This document shows, one piece after another, positions 36,701 through 49,100 of a stretch of DNA of 64,000 nt. Source of the DNA: Lepidurus packardi. Its lineage: Eukaryota; Arthropoda; Branchiopoda; Notostraca; Triopsidae. The notes under the pieces were generated by a model. That model was not told where the DNA came from, ran no database searches, and saw nothing but the letters and a program-made list of their open reading frames with translations. The stretch covers positions 1 to 64,000 of the forward strand of contig JAKZAN010000077.1 of NCBI GenBank assembly GCA_023053545.1. The letters are read 5' to 3'. Numbering within the stretch: the stretch's first letter is position 1; every line of letters begins with the position of its first letter. Made by a program: the position numbers and the translations under genes.

Positions 36701-37989
36701 TATGTAAGGAAATAATTCAGTCCGTAAGTAATTAATTCAGTCCGTAAGGAATAACTTCAGTACGTAAAGAAATAGTTCAGTCCGATATGGATTAATTAAG
36801 TCCGTAATGAATTAATTCAGTCCGTAAGGAATTAATAAAATCCGTACGGAATTAATTCAGACCGTAAGGAATTAATTAAGTACATAAGGAATTAATTCAG
36901 TCCGTAAGGAATTCATTCAGTCCGTAAGTAGTTAATTCAGTAAGAAAGGAATTCAATAAATCCTAAAGAATTAATTCAGTCAGTAAGGAATTAATTCAGT
37001 CCGTAAGGAATTAATTCAGTCCGTAATCGATTAATTAAGTCCGTAAGGAATTAATTCAGTCCGTATGAAATTAATTCAGTCCGTAAGGAATTAATTCAGT
37101 CCGTAAGGAATTAATTCAGTCAGTAAGGAATTAATTCAGTCCGTAAGGAATTAATTCAGTCCGTAATCGATTAATTAAGTCCGTAATGAATTAATTCAGT
37201 CCGTATGAAATTAATTAAGTCCGTAAGGAATTAACTCAGTCCGTAAGGAATTATTTCAGTCCGTAAGGAATTAATTCAGTCTGTAATGGATTAATTAAGT
37301 CCGTAATCGATTAATTAAGTCCGTAATGAATTAATTCAGTCCGTATGAAATTAATTCAGTCCGTAAGGAATTAATTAAGGAATTAATTCAGTCCGTAAGG
37401 AATTAATTCAGTCCGTAAGGAATTATTTCAGTATGTAAGGAAATAATTCAGTCCGTAAGTAATTAATTCAGTCCGTAAGGAATAACTTCAGTACGTAAAG
37501 AAATAATTCAGTCCGAAATGGATTAATTAAGTCCGTAATGAATTAATTCAGTCCGTAAGGAATTAATAAAATCCGTACGGAATTAATTCAGACCGTAAGG
37601 AATTAATTAAGTACGTAAGGAATTAATTCAGTCCGTAAGGAATTCATTCAGTCCGTAAGTAGTTAATTCAGTAAGAAAGGAATTCAATAAATCCTAAAGA
37701 ATTAATTCAGTCAGTAAGGAATTAATTCAGTCCGTAAGGAATTAATTCAGTCCGTAATCGATTAATTAAGTCCGTAGGGAATTATTTCAGTCCGTAATTA
37801 ATTAATTCATTCCTTACGGAACTAATAAAGTCCATAAGGAATTAATTCAGTCTTTAAGGAATTAATTCAGTCCGTAAAGAATTAATTCAGTTCGTAAGGA
37901 ATTAATTCAGTCCGTAAGGAATTAATAAAAATCCGTACGGAATTAATTCAGACCGTAAGGAATTAATTAAGTACGTAAGGAATTAATTA

Positions 37990-40900
37990 AGTCCGTAAGG
38001 AATTAATTCAGTCCGTAAGGAATTAATTCAGTCCGTAAGGATTTAATAAAATCCGTACGGAATTAATTCAGACCGTAAGGAATTAATTAAGTACGTAAGG
38101 AATTAATTAAGTCCGTAAGGAATTAATTCAGTCCGTAAGGAATTAATTCAGTCCGTAAGGAATTAATTCAGTCTGTAATGGATTAATTAAGTCCGTAATC
38201 GATTAATTAAGTCCGTAATGAATTAATTCAGTCCGTATGAAATTAATTCAGTCCGTAAGGAATTAATTAAGGAATTAATTCAGTCCGAAAGGAATTAATT
38301 CAGTCCGTAAGGAATTATTTCAGTATGTAAGGAAATAATTCAGTCCGTAAGTAATTAATTCAGTCCGTAAGGAATTAATTCAGTCCGTAAGGATTTCATT
38401 CAGTCCGTAAGGTATAAATTCAGTCCGTAAGGAATTAATTCAGTCCGTAAGGAATTAATTCAGTCCGTAAGGATTTAATTCAGTCAGTAAGGAATTAATT
38501 CAGTCCGTAAGGAATTAATTCAGTCCGTAAGGAATTAATTCAGTCCGTAAGGATTTAATTCAGTCCGTAAGGTATTAATTCAGTCCGTAAGGAATTAATT
38601 CAGTCCGTAATGAATTAATTCAGTCTGTAAGGAATTAATAAAATCCGTACGGAATTAATTCAGTTCGTAAGGAATTTATTCAGTCCGTAAGGAATTAATA
38701 AAATCCGTACGGAATTAATTCAGTCCGTAAGGAATTAATAAAATCCGTACGGAATTAATTCAGACCGTAAGGAATTAATTAAGTACGTAAGGAATTAATT
38801 AAGTCCGTAAGGAATTAATTCAGTCCGTAAGGAATTAATTCAGTCCGTAAAGAATTAATTCAGTCTGTAATGGATTAATTAAGTCCGTAATCGATTAATT
38901 AAGTCCGTAATGAATTAATTCAGTCCGTATGAAATTAATTCAGTCCGTAAGGAATTAATTAAGGAATTAATTCAGTCCGTAAGGAATTAATTCAGTCCGT
39001 AAGGAATTATTTCAGTATGTAAGGAAATAATTCAGTCCGTAAGTAATTAATTCAGTCCGTAAGGAATAACTTCAGTACGTAAAGAAATAATTCAGTCCGA
39101 AATGGATTAATTAAGTCCGTAATGAATTAATTCAGTCCGTAAGGAATTAATAAAATCCGTACGGAATTAATTCAGACCGTAGGGAATTAATTAAGTACGT
39201 AAGGAATTAATTCAGTCCGTAAGGAATTCATTCAGTCCGTAAGTAGTTAATTCAGTAAGAAAGGAATTCAATAAATCCTAAAGAATTAATTCAGTCCGTA
39301 AGGAATTAATTCAGTCCGTAAGGAATTAATTCAGTCCGTAATCGATTAATTAAGTCCGTAATGAATTAATTCAGTCCGTATGAAATTAATTCAGTCCGTA
39401 AGGAATTAACTCAGTCCGTAAGGAATTAATTCAGTCCGTAAGGAATTATTTCAGTCCGTAATTAATTAATTCAGTCCGTAGGGAATTATTTCAGTCCGTA
39501 ATTAATTAATTCATTCCTTACGGAACTAATTAAGTCCATAAGGAATTAATTCAGTCTTTAAGGAATTAATTCAGTCCGTAAAGAATTAATTCAGTCCGTA
39601 AGGAATTAATTCAGTTCGTAAGGAATTAATTCAGTCCGTAAGGAATTAATAAAATCCGTACGGAATTAATTCAGACCGTAAGGAATTAATTAAGTACGTA
39701 AGGAATTAATTAAGTCCGTAAGGAATTAATTCAGTCCGTAAGGAATTAATTCAGTCCGTAAGGAATTAATTCAGTCAGTAAGGAATTAATTCAGTCCGTA
39801 AGGAATTAATTCAGTCCGTAAGGAATTAATTCAGTCCGTAAGGATTTCATTCAGTCCATAAGGTATAAATTCAGTCCGTAAGGAATTAATTCAGTCTGTA
39901 AGGAATTAATTCAGTCCGTAAGGAATTATTTCAGTCCGTAATTAATTAATTCATTCCTTACGGAACTAATTAAGTCCATAAAGAATTAATTCAGTCTTTA
40001 AGGAATTAATTCAGTCCGTAAAGAATTAATTCAGTCCGCAAGGAATTAATTCAGTTCGTAAGGAATTAATTCAGTCCGTAAGGAATTAATAAAATCCGTA
40101 CGGAATTAATTCAGACCGTAAGGAATTAATTAAGTACGTAAGGAATTAATTCAGTCCGTAAGGAATTAATTCAGTCCGTAAGGAATTATTTCAGTATGTA
40201 AGGAAATAATTCAGTCCGTAAGTAATTAATTCAGTCCGTAAGGAATAACTTCAGTACGTAAAGAAATAATTCAGTCCGAAATGGATTAATTAAGTCCGTA
40301 ATGAATTAATTAAGTCCGTAATGAATTAATTCAGTCCGTAAGGAATTAATAAAAATCCGTACGGAATTAATTCAGACCGTAAGGAATTAATTAAGTCCGT
40401 AAGGAATTAATTCAGTCCGTAAGGAATTAATTCAGTCAGTAAGGAATTAATTCAGTCCGTAAGGAATTAATTCAGTCCGTAAGGAATTAATTCAGTCCGT
40501 AAGGATTTCATTCAGTCCGTAAGGTATAAATTCAGTCCGTAAGGAATTAATTCAGTCCGTAAGGAATTAATTCAGTCCGTAAGGAATTAATTCAGTCCGT
40601 AAGGAATTAATTCAGTCCGTAAGGAATTATTTCAGTCCGTAATTAATTAATTCATTCCTTACGGAACTAATTAAGTCCATAAAGAATTAATTCAGTCAGT
40701 AAGGAATTAATTCAGTCCGTAAGGAATTAATTCAGTCCGTAATCGATTAATTAAGTCCGTAAGGAATTAATTCAGTCCGTATGAAATTAATTCAGTCCGT
40801 AAGGAATTAATTTAGTCCGTAAGGAATTATTTCAGTCCGTAATTAATTAATTCATTCCTTACGGAACTAATTAAGTCCATAAAGAATTAATTCAGTCTTT

Positions 40901-43900
40901 AAGGAATTAATTCAGTCCGTAAAGAATTAATTCAGTCCGCAAGGAATTAATTCAGTTCGTAAGGAATTAATTCAGTCCGTAAGGAATTAATAAAATCCGT
41001 ACGGAATTAATTCAGACCGTAAGGAATTAATTAAGTACGTAAGGAATTAATTCAGTCCGTAAGGAATTAATTCAGTCCGTAAGGAATTATTTCAGTATGT
41101 AAGGAAATAATTCAGTCCGTAAGTAATTAATTAAGTCCGTAAGGAATTAATTCAGTCCGTAAGGAATTAATTCAGTCCGTAAGGATTTAATAAAATCCGT
41201 ACGGAATTAATTCAGACCGTAAGGAATTAATTAAGTACGTAAGGAATTAATTAAGTCCGTAAGGAATTAATTCAGTCCGTAAGGAATTAATTCAGTCCGT
41301 AAGGAATTAATTCAGTCTGTAATGGATTAATTAAGTCCGTAATCGATTAATTAAGTCCGTAATGAATTAATTCAGTCCGTATGAAATTAATTCAGTCCGT
41401 AAGGAATTAATTAAGGAATTAATTCAGTCCGTAAGGAATTAATTCAGTCCGTAAGGAATTATTTCAGTATGTAAGGAAATAATTCAGTCCGTAAGTAATT
41501 AATTCAGTCCGTAAGGAATTAATTCAGTCCGTAAGGATTTCATTCAGTCCGTAAGGTATAAATTCAGTCCGTAAGGAATTAATTCAGTCCGTAAGGAATT
41601 AATTCAGTCCGTAAGGATTTAATTCAGTCAGTAAGGAATTAATTCAGTCCGTAAGGAATTAATTCAGTCCGTAAGGAATTAATTCAGTCCGTAAGGATTT
41701 AATTCAGTCCGTAAGGTATTAATTCAGTCCGTAAGGAATTAATTCAGTCCGTAATGAATTAATTCAGTCTGTAAGGAATTAATAAAATCCGTACGGAATT
41801 AATTCAGTTCGTAAGGAATTTATTCAGTCCGTAAGGAATTAATAAAATCCGTACGGAATTAATTCAGTCCGTAAGGAATTAATAAAATCCGTACGGAATT
41901 AATTCAGACCGTAAGGAATTAATTAAGTACGTAAGGAATTAATTAAGTCCGTAAGGAATTAATTCAGTCCGTAAGGAATTAATTCAGTCCGTAAAGAATT
42001 AATTCAGTCTGTAATGGATTAATTAAGTCCGTAATCGATTAATTAAGTCCGTAATGAATTAATTCAGTCCGTATGAAATTAATTCAGTCCGTAAGGAATT
42101 AATTAAGGAATTAATTCAGTCCGTAAGGAATTAATTCAGTCCGTAAGGAATTATTTCAGTATGTAAGGAAATAATTCAGTCCGTAAGTAATTAATTCAGT
42201 CCGTAAGGAATAACTTCAGTACGTAAAGAAATAATTCAGTCCGAAATGGATTAATTAAGTCCGTAATGAATTAATTCAGTCCGTAAGGAATTAATAAAAT
42301 CCGTACGGAATTAATTCAGACCGTAGGGAATTAATTAAGTACGTAAGGAATTAATTCAGTCCGTAAGGAATTCATTCAGTCCGTAAGTAGTTAATTCAGT
42401 AAGAAAGGAATTCAATAAATCCTAAAGAATTAATTCAGTCCGTAAGGAATTAATTCAGTCCGTAAGGAATTAATTCAGTCCGTAATCGATTAATTAAGTC
42501 CGTAATGAATTAATTCAGTCCGTATGAAATTAATTCAGTCCGTAAGGAATTAACTCAGTCCGTAAGGAATTAATTCAGTCCGTAAGGAATTATTTCAGTC
42601 CGTAATTAATTAATTCAGTCCGTAGGGAATTATTTCAGTCCGTAATTAATTAATTCATTCCTTACGGAACTAATTAAGTCCATAAGGAATTAATTCAGTC
42701 TTTAAGGAATTAATTCAGTCCGTAAAGAATTAATTCAGTCCGTAAGGAATTAATTCAGTTCGTAAGGAATTAATTCAGTCCGTAAGGAATTAATAAAATC
42801 CGTACGGAATTAATTCAGACCGTAAGGAATTAATTAAGTACGTAAGGAATTAATTAAGTCCGTAAGGAATTAATTCAGTCCGTAAGGAATTAATTCAGTC
42901 CGTAAGGAATTAATTCAGTCAGTAAGGAATTAATTCAGTCCGTAAGGAATTAATTCAGTCCGTAAGGAATTAATTCAGTCCGTAAGGATTTCATTCAGTC
43001 CATAAGGTATAAATTCAGTCCGTAAGGAATTAATTCAGTCCGTAAGGAATTAATTCAGTCCGTAAGGAATTAATTCAGTCCGTAAGGAATTAATTTAGTC
43101 CGTAAGGAATTATTTCAGTCCGTAATTAATTAATTCATTCCTTACGGAACTAATTAAGTCCATAAAGAATTAATTCAGTCTTTAAGGAATTAATTCAGTC
43201 CGTAAAGAATTAATTCAGTCCGCAAGGAATTAATTCAGTTCGTAAGGAATTAATTCAGTCCGTAAGGAATTAATAAAATCCGTACGGAATTAATTCAGAC
43301 CGTAAGGAATTAATTAAGTACGTAAGGAATTAATTCAGTCCGTAAGGAATTAATTCAGTCCGTAAGGAATTATTTCAGTATGTAAGGAAATAATTCAGTC
43401 CGTAAGTAATTAATTCAGTCCGTAAGGAATAACTTCAGTACGTAAAGAAATAATTCAGTCCGAAATGGATTAATTAAGTCCGTAATGAATTAATTAAGTC
43501 CGTAATGAATTAATTCAGTCCGTAAGGAATTAATAAAAATCCGTACGGAATTAATTCAGACCGTAAGGAATTAATTAAGTCCGTAAGGAATTAATTCAGT
43601 CCGTAAGGAATTAATTCAGTCAGTAAGGAATTAATTCAGTCCGTAAGGAATTAATTCAGTCCGTAAGGAATTAATTCAGTCCGTAAGGATTTCATTCAGT
43701 CCGTAAGGTATAAATTCAGTCCGTAAGGAATTAATTCAGTCCGTAAGGAATTAATTCAGTCCGTAAGGAATTAATTCAGTCCGTAAGGAATTAATTCAGT
43801 CCGTAAGGAATTATTTCAGTCCGTAATTAATTAATTCATTCCTTACGGAACTAATTAAGTCCATAAAGAATTAATTCAGTCAGTAAGGAATTAATTCAGT

Positions 43901-44290
43901 CCGTAAGGAATTAATTCAGTCCGTAATCGATTAATTAAGTCCGTAAGGAATTAATTCAGTCCGTATGAAATTAATTCAGTCCGTAAGGAATTAATTTAGT
44001 CCGTAAGGAATTATTTCAGTCCGTAATTAATTAATTCATTCCTTACGGAACTAATTAAGTCCATAAAGAATTAATTCAGTCTTTAAGGAATTAATTCAGT
44101 CCGTAAAGAATTAATTCAGTCCGCAAGGAATTAATTCAGTTCGTAAGGAATTAATTCAGTCCGTAAGGAATTAATAAAATCCGTACGGAATTAATTCAGA
44201 CCGTAAGGAATTAATTAAGTACGTAAGGAATTAATTCAGTCCGTAAGGAATTAATTCAGTCCGTAAGGAATTATTTCAGTATGTAAGGAA
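37990..44290 (+). repeat. duplicated segment of about 3.1 kb (offset 3,144 then 3,184 bp)
   Basis: About 37,990-41,090 matches about 41,130-44,290. The variant GGATTTAATAAAAT is at 38,041 and 41,185, CAGTCTGTAAGGAATTAATA at 38,621 and 41,765, and CCGTAGGG in the same context at 39,181 and 42,325, each 3,144 bp apart. Further right the offset becomes 3,184 (TAATAAAAAT at 40,347 and 43,531), so two extra 20-bp units separate the copies there. Retention of many rare variants points to recent segmental amplification. Confidence 0.85.
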
Positions 44291-44891
44291 ATAATTCAGT
44301 CCGTAAGTAATTAATTCAGTCCGTAAGGAATAACTTCAGTACGTAAAGAAATAATTCAGTCCGAAATGGATTAATTAAGTCCGTAATGAATTAATTAAGT
44401 CCGTAATGAATTAATTCAGTCCGTAAGGAATTAATAAAAATCCGTACGGAATTAATTCAGACCGTAAGGAATTAATTAAGTCCGTAAGGAATTAATTCAG
44501 TCCGTAAGGAATTAATTCAGTCAGTAAGGAATTAATTCAGTCCGTAAGGAATTAATTCAGTCCGTAAGGAATTAATTCAGTCCGTAAGGATTTCATTCAG
44601 TCCGTAAGGTATAAATTCAGTCCGTAAGGAATTAATTCAGTCCGTAAGGAATTAATTCAGTCCGTAAGGAATTAATTCAGTCCGTAAGGAATTAATTCAG
44701 TCCGTAAGGAATTATTTCAGTCCGTAATTAATTAATTCATTCCTTACGGAACTAATTAAGTCCATAAAGAATTAATTCAGTCAGTAAGGAATTAATTCAG
44801 TCCGTAAGGAATTAATTCAGTCCGTAATCGATTAATTAAGTCCGTAAGGAATTAATTCAGTCCGTATGAAATTAATTCAGTCCGTAAGGAA
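43090..44891 (+). repeat. 901-bp tandem duplication (two copies)
   Basis: Copy 1 is about 43,090-43,990 and copy 2 about 43,991-44,891. CCGCAAGG recurs at 43,220 and 44,121, TAATAAAAAT at 43,531 and 44,432, and TTTAGT at 43,094 and 43,995, all 901 bp apart. The odd length is explained by a single 21-bp unit with one extra A (AATAAAAATCC instead of AATAAAATCC) in each copy. Confidence 0.87.
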
Positions 44892-44899
44892 TTAATTCA

Positions 44900-47800
44900 G
44901 TCCGAAAGGAATTAATTCAGTCAGTAAGGAATTAATTCAGTCCGTAAGGAATTAATTCAGTCCGTAATCGATTAATTAAGTCCGTAATGAATTAATTCAG
45001 TCCGTATGAAATTAATTCAGTCCGTAAGGAATTAACTCAGTCCGTAAGGAATTAATTCAGTCCGTAAGGAATTATTTCAGTCCGTAATTAATTAATTCAG
45101 TCCGTAGGGAATTATTTCAGTCCGTAATTAATTAATTCATTCCTTACGGAACTAATTAAGTCCATAAGGAATTAATTCAGTCTTTAAGGAATTAATTCAG
45201 TCCGTAAAGAATTAATTCAGTCCGTAAGGAATTAATTCAGTTCGTAAGGAATTAATTCAGTCCGTAAGGAATTAATAAAATCCGTACGGAATTAATTCAG
45301 ACCGTAAGGAATTAATTAAGTACGTAAGGAATTAATTCAGTCCGTAAGGAATTATTTCAGTCCGTAATTAATTAATTCATTCCTTACGGAACTAATTAAG
45401 TCCATAAAGAATTAATTCAGTCTTTAAGGAATTAATTCAGTCCGTAAAGAATTAATTCAGTCCGTAAGGAATTAATTCAGTTCGTAAGGAATTAATTCAG
45501 TCCGTAAGGAATTAATAAAATCCGTACGGAATTAATTCAGACCGTAAGGAATTAATTAAGTACGTAAGGAATTAATTAAGTCCGGAAGGAATTAATTCAG
45601 TCCGTAAGGAATTAATTCAGTCCGTAAGGAATTAATTCAGTCAGTAAGGAATTAATTCAGTCCGTAAGGAATTAATTCAGTCCGTAAGGAATAAGTTCAG
45701 TACGTAAGGAATTAATTCAGTCCGTAATCGATTAATTAAGTCCGTAATGAATTAATTCAGTCCGTATGAAATTAATTCATTCCGTAAGGAATTAATTAAG
45801 GAATTAATTCAGTCCGTAAGGAATTAATTCAGTTCGTAAGGAATTAATTCAGTCCGTAAGGAATTATTTCAGTCCGTAATTAATTCATTCATTCCTTACG
45901 GAATTAATTAAGTCCATAATGAATTAATTCAGTCCGTAAGGAATTAATTCAGTCCGTAAGGAATTAATTCACACCGTAAGGAATTAATTAAGTACGTAAG
46001 GAATTAATTTAGTCCGTAATGGATTAATTAAGTGCGTAATGAATTAATTCAGTCCGGATCAAATTAATTCAGTCCGTAAGGAATTAATTAAGGAATTAAG
46101 GAATTAATTAAGGAATTAAGGAATTAATTCAGTCCGTAAGGAATTAATTCAGTCCGTAATGAATTATTTCAGTCCGTAAGGAATTAATTCAGTCAGTAAG
46201 GAATTAATTCAGTCCGTAAGGAATTAATAAAATCCGAACGGAATTAATTCAGACCGTAAGGAATTAATTAAGTACGTAAGGAATTAATTAAGTCCGTAAG
46301 GAATTAATTCAGTCCGTAAGGAATTAATTCAGTCCGTAAGGAATTAATTCAGTCAGTAAGGAATTAATTCAGTCCGTAAGGAATTAATTCAGTCCGTAAT
46401 CGATTAATTAAGTCCGTAAGGAATTAATTCAGTCCGTATGAAATTAATTCAGTCCGTAAGGAATTAATTCAGTCCGTAAGGAATTAATTCAGTCAGTAAG
46501 GAATTAAATCAGTCCGTAAGGAATTAATTCAGTCCGTAATCGATTAATTAAGTCCGTAATGAATTAATTCATTCCGTATGAAATTAATTCAGTCCGTAAC
46601 GAATTAACTCAGTCCGTAAGGAATTAATTCAGTCCGAAAGGAATTATTTCAGTCCGTAATTAATTAATTCAGTCCGTAAGGAATTATTTCAGTCCGTAAT
46701 TAATTAATTCATTCCTTACGGAACTAATTAAGTCCATAAGGAATTAATTCAGTCTGTAAGGATTTAATTAAGTCCGTAATGAATTAATTCAGTCCGTAAG
46801 GAATTAATTCAGTCCGTAAGGAATTAATTCAGTCTTTAAGGAATTAATTCAGTCCGTAAAGAATTAATTCAGTCCGTAAGGAATTAATTCAGTTCGTAAG
46901 GAATTAATTCAGTCCGTAAGGAATTAATAAAATCCGTACGGAATTAATTCAGACCGTAAGGAATTAATTAAGTACGTAAGGAATTAATTAAGTCCGTAAG
47001 GAATTAATTCAGTCCGTAAGGAATTAATTCAGTCCGTAAGGAATTAATTCAGTCCGTAAGGAATTAATTCAGTCAGCAAGGAATTAATTCAGTCCGTAAG
47101 GAATTAATTCAGTCCGTAAGGAATTAATTCAGTCCGTAAGGAATTAATTCAGTCCGTAAGGAATTAATTCAGTCAGTAAGGAATTAATTCTGTCCGTAAG
47201 GAATTAATTCAGTCCGTAAGGAATTAATTCAGTCCGTAAGGATTTCATTCAGTCCGTAAGGTATTAATTCAGTCCGTAAGGAATTAATTCAGTCCGTAAG
47301 GAATTAATTCAGTCCGTAAGGAATTAATTCAGTCCGTAAGGAATTAATTCAGTCCGTAAGGAATTAATTCAGTCCGTAAGGAATAAGTTCAGTACGTAAG
47401 GAATTAATTCAGTCCGTAATCGATTAATTAAGTCCGTAATGAATTAATTCAGTCCGTATGAAATTAATTCAGTCCGTAAGGAATTAATTAAGGAATTAAT
47501 TCAGTCCGTAAGGAATTAATTAAGTCCGTAAGGAATTAATTCATTCCGTAAGGAATTATTTCAGTACGTAAGGAATTAATTCAGTCCGTAAGGAATAACT
47601 TCAGTACATAAGGAAATAATTCAGTCCGTAATGGATTAATTAAGTCCGTAATGAATTAATTCAGTCCGTAAGGAATTAATAAAATCCGTACGGAATTAAT
47701 TCAGACCGTAAGGAATTAATTAAGTACGTAAGGAATTAACTAAGTCCGAAAGGAATTAATTCAGTCCGTAAGGAATTAATTCAGTCCGTAAGGAATTAAT

Positions 47801-49100
47801 TCAGTCCGTAAGGAATAAGTTCAGTACGTTAGGAATTAATTCAGTCCGTAATCGATTAATTAAGTCCGTAATGAATTAATTCAGTCCGTATGAAATTAAT
47901 TAAGTCCGTAATGAATTAATTCAGTCCGTATGAAATTAATTCAGTCCGTAAGGAATTAATTAAGGAATTAATTCAGTCCGTAAGGAATTAATTCAGTCCG
48001 TAAGGAATTAATTCAGTCCGTAAGGAATTATTTCAGTACGTAAGGAATTAATTCAGTCCGTAAGGAATAACTTCATTACGTAAGGAAATAATTCAGTCTG
48101 TAATGGATTAATTAAGTCCGTAATGAATAAATTCAGTCCGTAAGGAATTAATAAAATCCGTACGGAATTAATTCAGTTCGTAAGGAATTTATTCAGTCCG
48201 TAAGGAATTAATAAAATCCGTACGGAATTAATTCAGTTCGTAAGGAATTTATTCAGTCCGTAAGGAATTAATAAAATCCGTACGGAATTAATTCAGTCCG
48301 TAAGGAATTAATAAAATCCGTACGGAATTAATTCAGACCGTAAGGAATTAATAAAGTACGTAAGGAATTAATTAAGTCCGAAAGGAATTACTTCAGTCCG
48401 TAAGGAATTAATTCAGTCTGTAAGGAATTAATTCAGTCCGTAAGGAATTAATTCAGTCAGTAAGGAATTAATTCAGTCCGTAAGGAATTAATTCAGTCCG
48501 TAAGGAATTAATTCAGTCCGTAAGGATTTAATTCAGTCCGTCAGGTATTAATTCAGTCCGTAAGGAATTAATTCAGTCCGTAAGGAATTAATTCAGTCCG
48601 TAAGGAATTTATTCAGTCCGTAAGGAATAAGTTCAGTACGTAAGGAATTAATTCAGTCCGTAATCGATTAATTAAGTCCATAATGAATTAATTCAGTCCG
48701 TAAGGAATTTATTCAGTCCGTAAGGAATTAATAAAATCCGTACGGAATTAATTCAGTTCGTAAGGAATTTATTCAGTCCGTAAGGAATTAATTAAATCCG
48801 TACGGAATTAATTCAGTCCGTAAGGAATTAATAAAATCCGTACGGAATTAATTCAGACCGTAAGGAATTAATTAAGTACGTAAGGAATTAATTAAGTCCG
48901 TAAGGAATTAATTCAGTCCGTAAGGAATTTATTCAGTCCGTAAGGAATTAATTCAGTCTGTAATGGATTAATTAAGTCCGTAATCGATTAATTAAGTCCG
49001 TAATGAATTAATTCAGTCCGTATGAAATTAATTCAGTCCGTAAGGAATTAATTAAGGAATTAATTCAGTCCGTAAGGAATTAATTCAGTCCGTAAGGAAT
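44900..49100 (+). repeat. second block of type 4a, also the left copy of the 14-kb recurrence
   Basis: CAGTATGTAAGG units are missing here, and the block resembles 32.3-36.7 kb (AACTAAGTCCGAAAGG near 47,741, CAGTACATAAGG near 47,600). Its left part, from about 44.77 kb through CCGTAACG at 46,594, reappears near 58.8-60.6 kb with offsets of 14,035, 13,965 and 13,835 bp. Another rare variant, CCGGAAGG at 45,582, reappears at 61,769. Confidence 0.7.

Larger units (their letters stand above)
36700..44900 (+). repeat. satellite sub-domain 4b (CAGTATGTAAGG / CCGTAAGTAATT type)
   Basis: The marker string is CAGTATGTAAGGAAATAATT followed by CCGTAAGTAATTAATT, then usually AACTTCAGTACGTAAAGAAA and CCGAAATGG. 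It is first seen near 36,700 and repeats near 37,430, 38,320, 39,010, 40,190, 41,090, 41,460, 42,150, 43,370 and 44,270. The type is absent from about 44.3 to 49.1 kb and then returns. Confidence 0.75.
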